From Cyclobacteriaceae bacterium (GTDB taxonomy: Bacteria; Bacteroidota; Bacteroidia; Cytophagales; Cyclobacteriaceae), in assembly GCA_027533395.1 (NCBI GenBank), contig JAPZUF010000005.1, positions 62,001-126,000 of the forward strand: DNA of 64,000 nucleotides, in the 5' to 3' direction. Positions 23,583 through 31,827 of the stretch are shown here, piece after piece. Position 1 is the stretch's first letter. Each line of letters opens with the position of its first letter. The notes under the pieces were generated by a model. It ran no database searches and was not told the DNA's origin. It saw only the letters and a program-made list of their open reading frames with translations. The translations under genes were made by a program, and so were the position numbers.

Positions 23583-24818
23583 ATGAAAAAGTTACTCGCG
23601 CTAACAGGCGTATTTTTCTTGATGGTGGTGGCAGTAGTATCTGCTAACCCAACCGCATTATTGTTAACCACGCCAGCGGCATGGTCTAACTTTACCGTAT
23701 TAGGCAACGCTGTTGATGTTGCTGCAATCACTGCTTATGCAGATGAGCACAAGCGAACCATTATTTCAACCATGGTTAATGGACTGGACATCGCAAAAGA
23801 TATCACCGTTATACCAAACGTTAAAAACAAAATTCAATTAACAAAACTAAGAGTTGGTGATGGGGCACGTCCTTATGCTACAGCTCACGAACCTAAAGCT
23901 GGTTCACTAATTTTTTCAGATAGAGAATTAGCTACATCAAAAGGTAAACGTGATTTGTTAATAGACCATAACGATTTTAAAAATAAACATTTAGCGTGGC
24001 GTACACGCCCAGGTAATAGTGCAAACAAAAATTTCAATGATATGGAATTTGCACCCTACACTTGGGATCAAATCATTAAAGGTTTACAGCGCGAGTTGAA
24101 TGATGAAACAGCTTACTTTGGTTTTGATAAATCAACGGCAGTTGCATACTCAGAAGCGTCTACCTATGCAGCTAATGCTATTGTAACCTTTACAGTAGGT
24201 GGAGTACTTGAATACTTCCAGAACGTTTCAGGCTCAACAACTACTGCCGGTCAAGATCCACTCGATACTCCTGCTAAATGGAGAAACGTTACAGCGCGTG
24301 CCATTGCCCCAGGTCTAAGATCTTACATTGATGCATTAATTGCCGGTGGCTTTGCCGTGACAACTACTGGAGCAGTAACAGATGCAGCCACTGCCCTTTC
24401 TGCTTTCAAAACAATTTTCAGAAGTATGCCTGTTCCATACCAAAACTGGGGCGTGATTGTACATGCATCAGTAACAGATTTGCAATTCTTATTGGATGCT
24501 TTAGGCACTCGCACGCAATATGTAAGTGAAGACACCAAGGCAATGATTGCAATGGGTATGATTCCAATCCCTGAAACAATGGGTAAAGGTTGGGCAAAGC
24601 CTGCAACTTGGTTAGGCACAAGCAGAAGATTAATTGCTGAGCCAATGGAAATGGGCCAGAACTACGGTTTGAACTTAGTAATGGGCACAGACTTACTAAG
24701 CGATATAAACAATATCAAAATTGTAGAAGCTGTTTACGCTCTCGAGTGCGGTATTACTTTCGAATTAGGATTCCAGATTCAGGATACAGAAGCATTAAGA
24801 TTAGGTAACCAAGCATAA
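23583..24818 (+). CDS. Major capsid protein (probable)
   Basis: 411 residues, placed directly after the protease/scaffold gene. The core (KDITVIPNVKNKIQLTKL, TDLQFLLDALGTRTQYV, TWLGTSRRLI and a C-terminal ECGITFELGFQIQD) fits an HK97-like major capsid protein of Bacteroidota phages. Oddly, the N-terminus MKKLLALTGVFFLMVVAVVS followed by ANP reads as a signal peptide. The next in-frame Met is about 64 residues in, so this end is likely translated; the phage protease may remove it as a delta domain. Confidence 0.7.
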   Translation: MKKLLALTGVFFLMVVAVVSANPTALLLTTPAAWSNFTVLGNAVDVAAITAYADEHKRTIISTMVNGLDIAKDITVIPNVKNKIQLTKLRVGDGARPYATAHEPKAGSLIFSDRELATSKGKRDLLIDHNDFKNKHLAWRTRPGNSANKNFNDMEFAPYTWDQIIKGLQRELNDETAYFGFDKSTAVAYSEASTYAANAIVTFTVGGVLEYFQNVSGSTTTAGQDPLDTPAKWRNVTARAIAPGLRSYIDALIAGGFAVTTTGAVTDAATALSAFKTIFRSMPVPYQNWGVIVHASVTDLQFLLDALGTRTQYVSEDTKAMIAMGMIPIPETMGKGWAKPATWLGTSRRLIAEPMEMGQNYGLNLVMGTDLLSDINNIKIVEAVYALECGITFELGFQIQDTEALRLGNQA

Positions 24819-24829
24819 CGTTTAGCTAC

Positions 24830-25189
24830 ATGCCAAAGAAAAAAGAAACTGGGGAGAAGCATTTCAAATTTGCTTCCCCCGCTTTTCTCCACAACGGACA
24901 AGAGTATAAAAGCAAAGAAGTAGAAGCCGCAGTAGCCAATGGCGAAGAATGGGCAGAAGAACTTTTACTGGAGCTTGTAAAAGTTGGCCAAGTGGTAGAA
25001 ATGACAGCCGAAGAAGCCGCAGCCGAAGAACAAAAGTTAGCGGCCGAGAAAAAAGCAGCCAATGAATTGGAAGAGCTTAAACTCGCCAACAAAAGTTTAA
25101 ATGAACAACTTGCCGCTAAAGAAGCACAATGTGCAGCTTTAGCCGATGAGTTAGCACAATTAAAAGCATCACTCGGAGGAGGGAAATAA
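24830..25189 (+). CDS. Small coiled-coil head protein
   Basis: 119 residues (MPKKKETGEKHFKFASPA), with a short N-terminal domain resembling head-fibre or decoration proteins (FLHNGQEYKSKEVEAAV) and then a long acidic coiled coil. It follows the capsid gene by 11 nt. A decoration or assembly role is inferred. Confidence 0.5.
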   Translation: MPKKKETGEKHFKFASPAFLHNGQEYKSKEVEAAVANGEEWAEELLLELVKVGQVVEMTAEEAAAEEQKLAAEKKAANELEELKLANKSLNEQLAAKEAQCAALADELAQLKASLGGGK

Positions 25190-25192
25190 ACC

Positions 25193-25747
25193 ATGACCGA
25201 TTTACTCTTTACCCAAGGCAAAGATAACCTCGCAGGTATAGTAGGTAAAATCTACTACTTACCTGTTGAAGATATTCTCACTTTGCCAGCATTATCTGCA
25301 GTAGGATCTTTAGAAACTGCAGCTACTAACATTGTGTGTAAAGCAGGTGGCAAGAAGGCTTACGAAGTTTACCTAACAGACGAAAGCGGATCGGTAGAAT
25401 ACAAACCGGTTGGCGTTCGCGATGGTATGGCAATTGAAGCGATACTGAAAGGCCGTTATCCTGCTAACAACCACAACTTAGCCAAGTTTATTCGCGATGT
25501 GCAAAACACACCTTGCGTTATCTTCTACCAAGAAGGTCCTGATGTTAAGTTGTTAGGTGTAACCAACCTCGACCAGGCTACAACTGCTTTATCTTTATCT
25601 ATCCCATGTTATTGGGATGCTGGTGATGGCGGTAAAACAGGTGCATTGCGTAGCGATGAAAAAGGTTTCATCTTCCAATGGAAGTTTACGTGTGCGCATC
25701 CGCCAATCATATACAAAGGCGTTATTCCGTTAACTCCTACTGCATAA
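25193..25747 (+). CDS. Possible major tail tube or head-decoration protein
   Basis: 184 residues (MTDLLFTQGKDNLAGIVG), beta-rich. Patterns such as KAYEVYLTDESGSVEYK, GRYPANNHNLAKFIRDVQNT and GFIFQWKFTCAHPP are compatible with a tail-tube-like or capsid-associated beta-sandwich. Its place right after the capsid gene favours an abundant structural protein. The assignment is tentative. Confidence 0.45.
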   Translation: MTDLLFTQGKDNLAGIVGKIYYLPVEDILTLPALSAVGSLETAATNIVCKAGGKKAYEVYLTDESGSVEYKPVGVRDGMAIEAILKGRYPANNHNLAKFIRDVQNTPCVIFYQEGPDVKLLGVTNLDQATTALSLSIPCYWDAGDGGKTGALRSDEKGFIFQWKFTCAHPPIIYKGVIPLTPTA

Positions 25748-25751
25748 GATT

Positions 25752-25934
25752 ATGGCAGAGATTAGCAACAAATCTGTATTACCAGCAGAGCTAGCCAAAC
25801 AATACGATGTACTGGAAGGTACTACCAAAGAGTTTTCGCACCCTGCAATTGGTAAAGTAGACCTTAGCAAAATTGATGCAACTGCCGCAGAGCAGTTAAA
25901 GCAACTGGGCATACTGATTAAAAAAGAAAAATAA
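25752..25934 (+). CDS. 60-residue structural-operon protein, unknown
   Basis: A short protein (MAEISNKSVLPAELAKQY) with a predicted FSHPAIGKVDLSKID segment, 4 nt after the previous gene and followed by a strong terminator. Function unknown. Confidence 0.55.
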   Translation: MAEISNKSVLPAELAKQYDVLEGTTKEFSHPAIGKVDLSKIDATAAEQLKQLGILIKKEK

Positions 25935-25957
25935 GAACGAGGGTTTATTTGTTTAAA

Positions 25958-25987
25958 AGCCTCTCCTCCTAAGGGAGGGGCTTTTTT
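25958..25987 (+). terminator. Terminator ending the capsid transcript
   Basis: A 10-bp stem (AGCCTCTCCT/GGGAGGGGCT, with G-U pairs), loop CCTAA, then six T. It splits the late region into two transcripts; the next box begins 3 nt later. Confidence 0.88.
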
Positions 25988-25989
25988 AT

Positions 25990-26024
25990 GTCCTACTAAA
26001 AACGAGTAGCAACAAGCAATTTCG
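25990..26024 (+). promoter_or_regulatory. Late promoter box, GTCCTA-N21-CAATTTCG
   Basis: GTCCTA at 25990-25995, 21 nt, CAATTTCG at 26017-26024, then ATG 3 nt later at 26028. It restarts transcription right after the capsid terminator. Confidence 0.78.
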
Positions 26025-26027
26025 AGT

Positions 26028-26342
26028 ATGATTGGAATCGATAAAGTATTGCAACTGTTTGATGATACTTACAATGAGCAAACGCTCAAAGTAAACGAGT
26101 ATCAGATTCGATTCATCACAGAAGATGGTAGGGTAAGAACTATGCGTTGCAAAAAAAGATTAAAAGCTCCGAAACAAGGTTTGAGAAAACCACTGGAAGC
26201 TCGCGGAAAAATAAAGTACCACTTGCAACGCAATGGTAATTTGTTAGTAGAAGACCTCGAAACCAACGAACCGCGCACCATTAAGCCTGCTATGTTATTT
26301 GAGATAAAAACAGAAAAAGGCTGGGAGGCCATCTATCACTAA
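26028..26342 (+). CDS. Unknown protein upstream of portal
   Basis: 104 residues (MIGIDKVLQLFDDTYNEQ), basic, with beta-strand pattern EYQIRFITEDGRVRTMRCKK. It overlaps the portal gene start by 1 nt. Small proteins in this position are common in Bacteroidota phages. Function unknown. Confidence 0.55.
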   Translation: MIGIDKVLQLFDDTYNEQTLKVNEYQIRFITEDGRVRTMRCKKRLKAPKQGLRKPLEARGKIKYHLQRNGNLLVEDLETNEPRTIKPAMLFEIKTEKGWEAIYH

Positions 26343-27712
26343 TGCAAACGCAACTCAACTTTCAAACACCAGAAAGCAAGAGGCAGCTCGATGTAATTTC
26401 TAATGGCATTTATTTTTCAAGCGCTTCCGGCAACATATACGAAACCGATAAATTTTCGGTAGAGCCCGATACCAAAAACGGCAATCAAACGGCATCATCT
26501 TACAAGTGGGCACGCTGGGGCACCAACAACAATTACGCACAACAACTAATCGATACAGTAAATGCAGATCCTGCGGCATCTCTACTCGAGCGCAGAATAC
26601 ACATGCATTGGGGCAAGGGATTGTACTTCTACAAAAAGAGAGTTGCAAAAGATGGCAAAGAAGTAATTGAAATTATACCTGATGAACAGCTACCTGCAGA
26701 AATAGATGATTTCATGTGGGAGAATGATTTTCTAAATTTTCAGCAAGGCATTATTGCCGATTACGAATGGTGGCATCGCTTTGGTGTACAATACATTTCC
26801 AGTAATGATGGCAAGATTAGAAACATAGCCTGGGCACGCACAAAAGACATTAGGCCAGAACTACGCGACCCAAAAACTGGCCGCATCGAAAACTATTATT
26901 TGAGTGGCCGTTGGCCTAACCCACAACCAGGTGAGTATAGATCTGTGCCTGCTTTCGACAAACGAAATCCCAAATCCAGCGGCTTGCACATGCATCAGTT
27001 GGTTAGCATCGATAAAGATTATTTTCCGCAGCCTGCCTGGCATGGCATTAACAAGTGGTTACACATCGCTGCAAAAATACCGCGCTGGATTTTAGCCAAC
27101 ATCGATAATTCGATGAATATAAAGTACCACGTAAAAATACCCTTGGGCTATTTCCTAAAGAGGCACCCTCTTGAAGCATACAAATCTGCTGAAGAGCAAA
27201 ATGCAGCGATTCAGAAAGATGAAAAAGAGACTTATGATAAGATGGATCGATTTTTAACCGGTGCAGAGAATGCACAGAAAGCGTTCTACAGCAAAGTAGC
27301 CATCGATGATCAAGGCAAGCCCATACCCGGTTGGGAAATAATAACTCTTGAAAATAAACTACAAGATGAAGCGTGGTTACGTGCTTATGGGACTGCTGCT
27401 TTAGCTATTACTAGTGGCTTAGGATTGCAACCATCAGTTGCCGGGTATGTGTTGCCCAATGGATTAGGTAGTGGTAGTGGCAGCGATTTGCGCGAACAAT
27501 TTAATTTTTCTATGCAAGTGCTATTTGAGATTGGCCGACAAACAACCCTAGAACCTTGGGAAATAGTAAAGAGACGTAACGGCTGGAAGGATATACACTT
27601 GGGTTATAAAGAAGTTGTTTTGCAAAGCACCGATCAAAACAAATCAGGCTTTGCTACCACTGCCGAACAAAGCCCTACCAGCGATAAACCAAACGATGTT
27701 ATGAGCGTATGA
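26342..27712 (+). CDS. Portal protein (probable)
   Basis: A 456-residue protein. The central ASLLERRIHMHWGKGLYFY, a long helical region with KIPRWILANIDNSMNIKYHV, and the C-terminal stretch GSGSGSDLREQFNFS, ending in TLEPWEIVKRRNGW, match the layout of portal proteins in Bacteroidota phages. The next gene, a connector-like protein, overlaps its end, as expected for the head-tail interface. It follows the capsid gene here, whereas the usual order puts portal first. Confidence 0.62.
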   Translation: MQTQLNFQTPESKRQLDVISNGIYFSSASGNIYETDKFSVEPDTKNGNQTASSYKWARWGTNNNYAQQLIDTVNADPAASLLERRIHMHWGKGLYFYKKRVAKDGKEVIEIIPDEQLPAEIDDFMWENDFLNFQQGIIADYEWWHRFGVQYISSNDGKIRNIAWARTKDIRPELRDPKTGRIENYYLSGRWPNPQPGEYRSVPAFDKRNPKSSGLHMHQLVSIDKDYFPQPAWHGINKWLHIAAKIPRWILANIDNSMNIKYHVKIPLGYFLKRHPLEAYKSAEEQNAAIQKDEKETYDKMDRFLTGAENAQKAFYSKVAIDDQGKPIPGWEIITLENKLQDEAWLRAYGTAALAITSGLGLQPSVAGYVLPNGLGSGSGSDLREQFNFSMQVLFEIGRQTTLEPWEIVKRRNGWKDIHLGYKEVVLQSTDQNKSGFATTAEQSPTSDKPNDVMSV

Positions 27713-28743
27713 AACTAATCACTACCATAGATGAATTATCCAAGTATGTGGCTATTGATGAGAATAGCAGCATCAACAACTTTGCGCCCTACATCGAAGA
27801 AGCCGAAGAGTTGTATCTAAAAGAATTGCTGGGCGATGATTTTATACAAGATTTAGCCATCGTTTACACTACAGCAAGTGGCAACATATCTGCTATGCCG
27901 GCAGCTTACCAGGCTTTATTTCCTAAAGTGCAACGTGCCCTTGCCTACTATACTTTGGTGTTGGCGATACCACACATAACGCTAAGTGTGGGCAACATGG
28001 GTTTGCGCGAAACAGCCGGATTTGATTCCAGCAATGTAGCACCCCGTTGGAAGGAAGAAAAGCTTCAGCTTCACTGCATCTATCAAGGCGATTTACATGC
28101 CGAAAAAATGTTAGAGCAATTAGAAAAGAATGCCGGTGTATCAACCTTTAGTGCATGGTTTAATAGCGACTACAACACCATCAATAGCGGCACACTTGTT
28201 TACAACACAAGCATTGCCAGCCAGTATATACCTATCAATAAATCTCGAAGGGTATATCTTAAACTCAAACAAACCATTCAGCAACTAGAAAAACGCTATC
28301 TCCCTAAGCTCATAGGCAAAGAGCAATACGATGAGCTTGTGGTGCAACTAAAAACAGGTGGCATCAACAACCCTACAGCCAACAACAAGTTGCTTATAAA
28401 ATTTCTTGAACCCATTATTGCTAAACGTGCCTTGTACGAGCAAATTCCTTTTATGCAGTTGAGCATACAAGGCGATGGCATTTGGTTATACAGCGATGTA
28501 AAGGAGATACAAAAGAAAGATTACCTCGCATCAGTATCACAAGCAAAGAATATGCGCACGCAGTTAATGGAAGGCCAGCTTGGCTTTTTAACTGACGAAG
28601 AAGATCTGCGCCAATTCTTACTTGATAACATTGATAATTATCCATTAGTAAAAGTAAGCGGTGTGTATACAGCAAGGCCTGTACCGGGCCCCACTTGGCG
28701 CGCACCTGAACCTGAGCCAGACAGTAAGTACCTGGCAATTTGA
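27709..28743 (+). CDS. DUF6712-like head-tail connector protein
   Basis: 344 residues with two similar halves: IEEAEELYLKELLGDDFIQD near residues 28-48 and LEKRYLPKLIGKEQYDELV near residues 190-210. This doubled pattern is what I recall for DUF6712 proteins of Bacteroidota phages, probably gp6-like connector modules. The C-terminus is proline-rich. Overlaps the portal gene by ATGA. Confidence 0.6.
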   Translation: MKLITTIDELSKYVAIDENSSINNFAPYIEEAEELYLKELLGDDFIQDLAIVYTTASGNISAMPAAYQALFPKVQRALAYYTLVLAIPHITLSVGNMGLRETAGFDSSNVAPRWKEEKLQLHCIYQGDLHAEKMLEQLEKNAGVSTFSAWFNSDYNTINSGTLVYNTSIASQYIPINKSRRVYLKLKQTIQQLEKRYLPKLIGKEQYDELVVQLKTGGINNPTANNKLLIKFLEPIIAKRALYEQIPFMQLSIQGDGIWLYSDVKEIQKKDYLASVSQAKNMRTQLMEGQLGFLTDEEDLRQFLLDNIDNYPLVKVSGVYTARPVPGPTWRAPEPEPDSKYLAI

Positions 28744-28744
28744 T

Positions 28745-29029
28745 ATGCCTGAACCAAAGAGAAGAAAAAAGCAAAGCGAAGTGGATTTACATCAAGATGT
28801 ATTCTTAGCGCGCATTGAAGAGCGATTAGAGGCAACAGATTCTATGCTCGAAAAAATTTATAATGAAGTAAAAAAAACTAATGGCAGAGTTACCAACATA
28901 GAAATGCAACGCTTGCCAGCGCTTGAAAATTGGCGAGCGCGTGTAGGAGGTATCTGGTTTGCCGTTACGGTTGGTAGTAGTGTAATAGGTGCTATTGCCG
29001 GTTTTGCTTTAGCGTTTTTAAAATCTTGA
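28745..29029 (+). CDS. XhlA-like membrane protein (holin-associated)
   Basis: Start at ATG 28745 (MPEPKRRKKQSEVDLHQD), 1 nt after the previous stop; the longer frame overlaps that gene. 94 residues: a charged coiled coil (EERLEATDSMLEKIYNEV) then one C-terminal membrane segment (GIWFAVTVGSSVIGAIAGFA). This topology matches XhlA-type proteins, which act with holins in lysis. It precedes the endolysin candidate by 1 nt. Confidence 0.65.
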   Translation: MPEPKRRKKQSEVDLHQDVFLARIEERLEATDSMLEKIYNEVKKTNGRVTNIEMQRLPALENWRARVGGIWFAVTVGSSVIGAIAGFALAFLKS

Positions 29030-29030
29030 T

Positions 29031-29588
29031 ATGAAAGCCATCAATAACACACATTTGAAATTACGAAACGGTGTAGTGCTTACTCCCGTTATCGAACCTG
29101 TAATTGTTGCCCTCGATAAATATTTTCGTGAGGCAAACTTAACAGCCTTTGTAACCAGCGGCCTACGCGATGCGCACGATCAACTGCGCATAGTTAAGCG
29201 TTACTTAAAAGTAAAAGGCCTTGATAAACACTACCCGGAAGCGATGAATTGCACCCATCCGGCCAACAAATCGGGCAAGTATTACGAATGGCAATTAGCA
29301 TGGAGCCACCTCTTAAACGTTGGTGTAATTATTAATCCACCGTTAGCTGCTGAATGTTTGATGGACTATGTGCGCAACGGTAAAAACAGAAAGGGCACAA
29401 CGATTAATCAAACTCCGCATGCTAATGGCGTATGTTTTGACATTGGAGGTGCTGCAGGCGATGATGCCACTATTGCCGATGAATTAGTGGTGATGCGCAA
29501 AGCCATGAAGGATGGGGTAAAAGGTTTGATTAATATTTTGCCGGAGCACAACAACAATGCTATCCATTGCGATTGTGTACGCACGTAG
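29031..29588 (+). CDS. M15-like peptidoglycan peptidase, candidate endolysin
   Basis: 185 residues (MKAINNTHLKLRNGVVLT). Zinc-ligand pattern: HANGVCFD (His and Asp spaced as in M15/Hedgehog-type HxxxxxxD) and a C-terminal HCDC, with an SGLRD segment typical of D,D- or L,D-peptidases of this fold. It would cut peptide stems of peptidoglycan during lysis. It has no signal peptide, so it needs a holin. Flanked by XhlA-like and holin-like genes. Confidence 0.72.
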   Translation: MKAINNTHLKLRNGVVLTPVIEPVIVALDKYFREANLTAFVTSGLRDAHDQLRIVKRYLKVKGLDKHYPEAMNCTHPANKSGKYYEWQLAWSHLLNVGVIINPPLAAECLMDYVRNGKNRKGTTINQTPHANGVCFDIGGAAGDDATIADELVVMRKAMKDGVKGLINILPEHNNNAIHCDCVRT

Positions 29589-29591
29589 CAT

Positions 29592-29626
29592 GTCCTAATA
29601 AACCTTTATAAAGCAGAATATTTTTG
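29592..29626 (+). promoter_or_regulatory. Internal late promoter box, GTCCTA-N21-TATTTTTG
   Basis: GTCCTA at 29592-29597, 21 nt, then TATTTTTG (a perfect TAnnTTTG) at 29619-29626, and ATG 3 nt later. It lies between the endolysin and holin-like genes. Confidence 0.82.
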
Positions 29627-29629
29627 ACT

Positions 29630-30097
29630 ATGTCTTGGATAGCAAAAATATTAGGTATCAAACCCGAAAAAGTTGTTGACAGTGTTGGCAACATTCTCGA
29701 TGGATTAATCACCAACAAAGAAGAATTAGCGGCAGCTAAACTAGCAATCGATAAAGAATTGCACCGGCACCACGAAGTCCTGCTGGAAAATGCAAATCGC
29801 GAGTTGGAAGCCATATTAAACGATAAGGCAAGTGCGCGCGAAATGTTTAAAGCCAACAGCTCGTTACAGAAAGTATATGCTATTACTTTTCTTGTGGCCT
29901 ACGTGGCACTTTCTACCACATTAATCATAGCAGCACTTGATAAAGCAGAGATAGCAGACTATGCCATAGCGCTTATCTCTTCCATCTTCGGGGCCATGAC
30001 TACCAAAGTGGGTACTATAACAGATTTTCTATTTGGTAGTTCACTCGGTTCGCATTCAAAAGAACGCCAGTTGGAAAATAAACAACCAACAAAATGA
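29630..30097 (+). CDS. Holin-like membrane protein (3TM holin type)
   Basis: Start at ATG 29630; an upstream TTG would lie inside the promoter box. 155 residues: N-terminal amphipathic and coiled region (SVGNILDGLITNKEELAA), then two clear membrane segments (AITFLVAYVALSTTLIIAAL and YAIALISSIFGAMTT) and a C-terminal FLFGSSLGS motif. This resembles the 3TM-type holin family. It is the likely membrane partner for the endolysin. Confidence 0.65.
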   Translation: MSWIAKILGIKPEKVVDSVGNILDGLITNKEELAAAKLAIDKELHRHHEVLLENANRELEAILNDKASAREMFKANSSLQKVYAITFLVAYVALSTTLIIAALDKAEIADYAIALISSIFGAMTTKVGTITDFLFGSSLGSHSKERQLENKQPTK

Positions 30098-30588
30098 TAG
30101 AAGTAAAACCATACTCCTTTCATATCGATAATGGCATACCTCGCCACGAAGTAGAGCAAGCTCAGCAAGCTTTCTCTTTTACTTTTGCCCCCAACACTCC
30201 GCAACGTGTTATTGATTTCATTATAGCGTTGGCAGCCAAACTACCCAACTTAGAGCGTTTCAAAGTTGAAAAAGAACCCTTCACTGGCGAAGAGTTATTA
30301 TTAGGAGGTAGCAAGAAAGAAGACATTCTACAGAGCTGTATATACATGGTTGATGTGCCAGTTATGCAACAGGTATCGCCTGCACTTAGCATGTATCGCA
30401 TCTACAAACGTAAAGGAAGAAAAGGTTTGGTTGACTACTGCAAAGCGAAAGTAAATGGCACAGAATTACAAAGGGTACTCGAAATATTAAACGTGCATGT
30501 ATTCGAAGAAAATTCAGTTGAGTACAATGACATGTTAAAGAAAATCAATCAATCAAAAAAAATAGAGGCAGATGCAGAAGTCGTATAG
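30094..30588 (+). CDS. Tail-region protein, unknown (assembly chaperone position)
   Basis: 164 residues (MIEVKPYSFHIDNGIPRH), soluble. Overlaps the holin-like gene by ATGA and the next gene by 17 nt. The position and paired overlapping frames recall tail-assembly chaperones, but the next frame has a stop just upstream of its start, so no frameshift fusion is possible here. Confidence 0.5.
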   Translation: MIEVKPYSFHIDNGIPRHEVEQAQQAFSFTFAPNTPQRVIDFIIALAAKLPNLERFKVEKEPFTGEELLLGGSKKEDILQSCIYMVDVPVMQQVSPALSMYRIYKRKGRKGLVDYCKAKVNGTELQRVLEILNVHVFEENSVEYNDMLKKINQSKKIEADAEVV

Positions 30589-31354
30589 CGTATCGGATTT
30601 ATTCTACACGGATTGGAATCAGATTAGTCCTCAAAAAATTGTTGAGGGTTATTCACACTTTTGCAATACCAAAACTTTCGAACCAGGTAGCGAACACCAC
30701 GGTGCATCCATCATCTTTACGCTTCGCGCATTGCGCAAAAATTGGCGACTGGTTGATAAAGTGAATGTTGCCCAAGCGGTAGATATTTTTAACGAACTAG
30801 AACCTAACCTATCAAAACCTTGGACTACCTTTTTCTTAAATAAAGTAACAGCTAATGTGCGGTGGTACTACGCTCCGGCAGATAAGATGAGCAATAGAAC
30901 CTTTGATCATTTCATTTATGCAGATTCATGCCTAACAAAATCAATTCATCATAAAGATGAAAAGTTGGTGCAAGCAGAGTTAGCCAAGTTAGTAGCCATT
31001 CTGTACTTGCCAAGCGGTGAGCTGTACTACCAAGATGAAGTTGTACAAAGAAGAGCTGAGCTACTTTATAAAGAATTGAAACCATGGCAACTCTTATTTG
31101 TGATGTACACTTTTGGGCACATCAAAAAAAGGATCATTGATGGTTGCCCAAACCTATTTCCTAAATCCGGTGGTAGTTCAAGCGAACCTGTACAAGATAC
31201 TTTGCCGATGTGGTTCGATATAAAAATGCAATTGGCTAACAGCGGCATTTTTGGCGACTATGAAAAAGTAGGGCGCACCGGTTTGTATCATGTTATCAAC
31301 GCACTAGAAAGTCTTAACAGAGATAAAAACAAAGCCCATGCTCAGTCTAAGTAA
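30572..31354 (+). CDS. Tail-region protein, unknown
   Basis: 260 residues (MQKSYSVSDLFYTDWNQI), mostly helical, with no motif I recognise. It overlaps both neighbours (17 nt each), consistent with coupled translation in the tail operon. Confidence 0.5.
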   Translation: MQKSYSVSDLFYTDWNQISPQKIVEGYSHFCNTKTFEPGSEHHGASIIFTLRALRKNWRLVDKVNVAQAVDIFNELEPNLSKPWTTFFLNKVTANVRWYYAPADKMSNRTFDHFIYADSCLTKSIHHKDEKLVQAELAKLVAILYLPSGELYYQDEVVQRRAELLYKELKPWQLLFVMYTFGHIKKRIIDGCPNLFPKSGGSSSEPVQDTLPMWFDIKMQLANSGIFGDYEKVGRTGLYHVINALESLNRDKNKAHAQSK

Positions 31355-31826
31355 ATATTCTGGTTACAAACAATACTGGCAAGAGACGGCCACCCAACAT
31401 GTAGATGTGGATGGGTTTCGCTATGGCAATAAGGATGTACTGACTGTAAACCAAAAAGCAGAAAAGACTGAAGTATTTTTACATGCCTTGCCTTACGAGC
31501 GTGCCCGGTACAAAGGTGCTAATGTTGACCAGCAGTATCGGGTTAAAAAAGCGCGCTTCACTATTTATAAGAAAGCATTAACCAAAAATAGCTTTGAAGA
31601 GGAAGAATTATTAGACTTCTGCGAACAAGTATGCCTTGAAATAATGGGCAAGATTATCTACAGAGACAAAGCCTTGATGCAATTAATCATTGATGTTAAC
31701 TCTATTGAGATGAAACCTGTAGAAGACGTTATTAATGCCACAAAATACATTGGCATAATGTGCGAGTTTGATGTGATGGATAATCCATCAATGGAGTTTA
31801 AGGCTGTAAAATTTAACCTAGCGTAA
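31338..31826 (+). CDS. Tail-region protein, unknown (possible tail terminator or completion factor)
   Basis: 162 residues (MLSLSKYSGYKQYWQETA), alpha/beta. Its size and location between the head-tail genes and large tail proteins would suit a tail terminator, but this is inference from synteny only. Confidence 0.45.
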   Translation: MLSLSKYSGYKQYWQETATQHVDVDGFRYGNKDVLTVNQKAEKTEVFLHALPYERARYKGANVDQQYRVKKARFTIYKKALTKNSFEEEELLDFCEQVCLEIMGKIIYRDKALMQLIIDVNSIEMKPVEDVINATKYIGIMCEFDVMDNPSMEFKAVKFNLA

Positions 31827-31827
31827 C

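Noticed and set aside
30551-30600. Possible programmed frameshift between two tail-region genes at an eight-A run
   Set aside because: The downstream frame has a TAG directly after the A-run, before its own ATG, so a shifted ribosome would stop. The genes are merely overlapping.
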